64,000 nt of DNA, from NCBI GenBank assembly GCA_947069175.1, contig CAMTDV010000022.1, positions 33,357,476-33,421,475 on the forward strand, read 5' to 3'. The notes beneath the pieces are model-generated. The model worked only from the letters and a program-made list of their open reading frames with translations, was not told the origin of the DNA and did no database searches. The DNA comes from Scalesia atractyloides (lineage: Eukaryota; Streptophyta; Magnoliopsida; Asterales; Asteraceae). Both the position numbers and the translations under genes were made by a program. Below, one piece after another: positions 63,113 through 64,000 of this stretch (position 1 is its first letter; each line of letters begins with the position of its first letter).

Positions 63113-64000
63113 ATGGAAGCATTTCATAATCAAGCGTGTTACTTATCGAATCCTCCAGCGGATTATCATGGGACGTTTCATTCAATGATTGTCGAACTGA
63201 ATTCCTTCCGTATCACACATGCTCTAAAGGTTAATTCGATCATTTGCGAAGATATGATTCAAGATTTCTGGTTGAACGCCAAAGCAAAGAGAGTGGAGTT
63301 GACGGGAAAGGAACCGTTGAGTCCAATATTCAAGGAAGTAGTGGTGCGTGAAGTATTAAAGTTTGATGATCAAGCTCACCACCCGACGTCATACGATAGA
63401 GACAACCTCATTAAAGCTTTGCCACGTATGAGCTACGAGGGTGCCTATCCAACAGTGTTGAAGAAGATGTTCCCGTTGTATTGGAGATTTTTAGCACACA
63501 TCTTCTTGCAATGCATTAGTGAGAACAAAGGCGGATTGGATCAGCTTAATCAGACCCAGAAGTCTATGTTAGTTGCTCTGGTGAATAACGGGGATTACAA
63601 CTTCTCCGATTTTATTTTCGACAACATGAAGAATATGTTGGAGAATCCCAAGAAGAAGGTCTTCCTGCTCTACCCAAGATTTATTTAGAGGATTCTCGAT
63701 GAAAAGTATCCAGATCTGATAAAAGGCTCCAACTTTCTGAATCTGAAGCCTATGGGTCCAAGTTGCTTTGAAGCGGCATGCAAATAGTAAGATACTGCAA
63801 AGATCAAGTTTACTGGAAAGTATGCTCTAGAGAAACACGGGAAGTTTGGACCAGTTGTTGCTGCACCTAAACCGTTGAATGCCTTAGTGGCCGAGGAACA
63901 TGATATACAGATCATTGGTGCTAAAAGGAAGCCAGAACCTAAAGTTGAAGACCTAGTTTCTGATGATGAAGAGACAGAGGATGAGATAGAATAGAAAGAA
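63113..64000 (+). pseudogene. Element F ORF3, 5' part (runs off the window)
   Basis: ATG 63113, right after an acceptor-like CAG. The frame is open to 63688, the longest intact ORF3 N-terminal domain in the window. It has F-H-N-Q-A-C-Y-L-S-N-P-P-A-D-Y, R-I-T-H-A-L-K-V-N-S-I-I, V-R-E-V-L-K-F-D-D, M-S-Y-E-G-A-Y-P-T-V-L-K-K-M-F-P, Y-W-R-F-L-A-H-I-F-L-Q-C-I-S, and F-S-D-F-I-F-D-N-M. It ends L-L-Y-P-R-F-I then TAG (63686-63688). The frame then goes on with I-L-D-E-K-Y-P-D-L to a second stop at 63787 and an acidic part. It pairs well with D's ORF3. Function unknown. Confidence 0.82.

Larger units (their letters stand above)
48779..64000 (+). mobile_element. Copia (Sirevirus-like) element F, truncated, hosting element G
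   Basis: An LTR at 48779-49107 joins directly to the end of integrase. RT, RNase H, the conserved module, spacer and ORF3 follow, up to the window edge. Primer-binding site, leader, gag, protease and most of integrase are deleted. The element is split by G at 51185/51186 (target TAGAA). Its protein sequence is closest to D. Its right end lies outside the window. Confidence 0.88.

Overview
This window is plant nuclear DNA made almost entirely of nested LTR retrotransposons. I recognise no host protein-coding gene. The host is a eudicot, most likely an Asteraceae (possibly lettuce-like). That guess rests on recall: the ORF downstream of pol resembles retroelement proteins I associate with Asteraceae genomes. 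The only other recognisable DNA is a decayed piece of plastid psbB.

Seven elements can be separated, five of them Ty1/copia elements of Sirevirus type with an extra ORF3 after pol. (A) A + strand copia element enters from the left edge, ends at 43646, and is split by B. (B) A + strand copia element spans 830-35002, with LTRs of 442 and 461 bp and a perfect 5-bp TSD (ATCTC). (C) A minus-strand Ty3/gypsy chromovirus-like element (3742-11600) sits in B's gag-pol linker. (D) A + strand copia element (20000-33317, TSD GATAT) sits in B's ORF3. (E) A rearranged + strand copia element lies at 44017-48495. (F) A + strand copia element starts at 48779 and runs off the right edge. (G) A minus-strand gypsy element of C's family (51186-61815, TSD TAGAA) is inserted in F. 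B's frame resumes after C, and A's after B. B's ORF3 resumes after D. The order of insertion is therefore readable: A, then B, then C and D; and F, then G.

The copia elements share a plan: LTR, initiator-Met primer-binding site, leader, gag with a zinc knuckle, long charged linker with a second zinc knuckle, protease, GAG-pre-integrase, integrase, RT, RNase H, a long non-coding spacer, ORF3, polypurine tract, LTR. All coding regions carry stops, frameshifts or deletions. C and G carry gag; only G keeps a nearly complete pol with a chromodomain-like tail.

The most unusual features are not coding. They are: (i) a roughly 450-bp conserved module between pol and ORF3 in B, D, E and F; (ii) splice-acceptor-like sequence just before the ORF3 ATG in B, D and F; (iii) element-specific short motifs shared by an element's 5' leader and its pol-ORF3 spacer; (iv) arrays of tRNA-like units in the gypsy LTRs, one pair fused by recombination; (v) a head-to-head LTR inverted repeat in E; and (vi) the psbB insertion in A.
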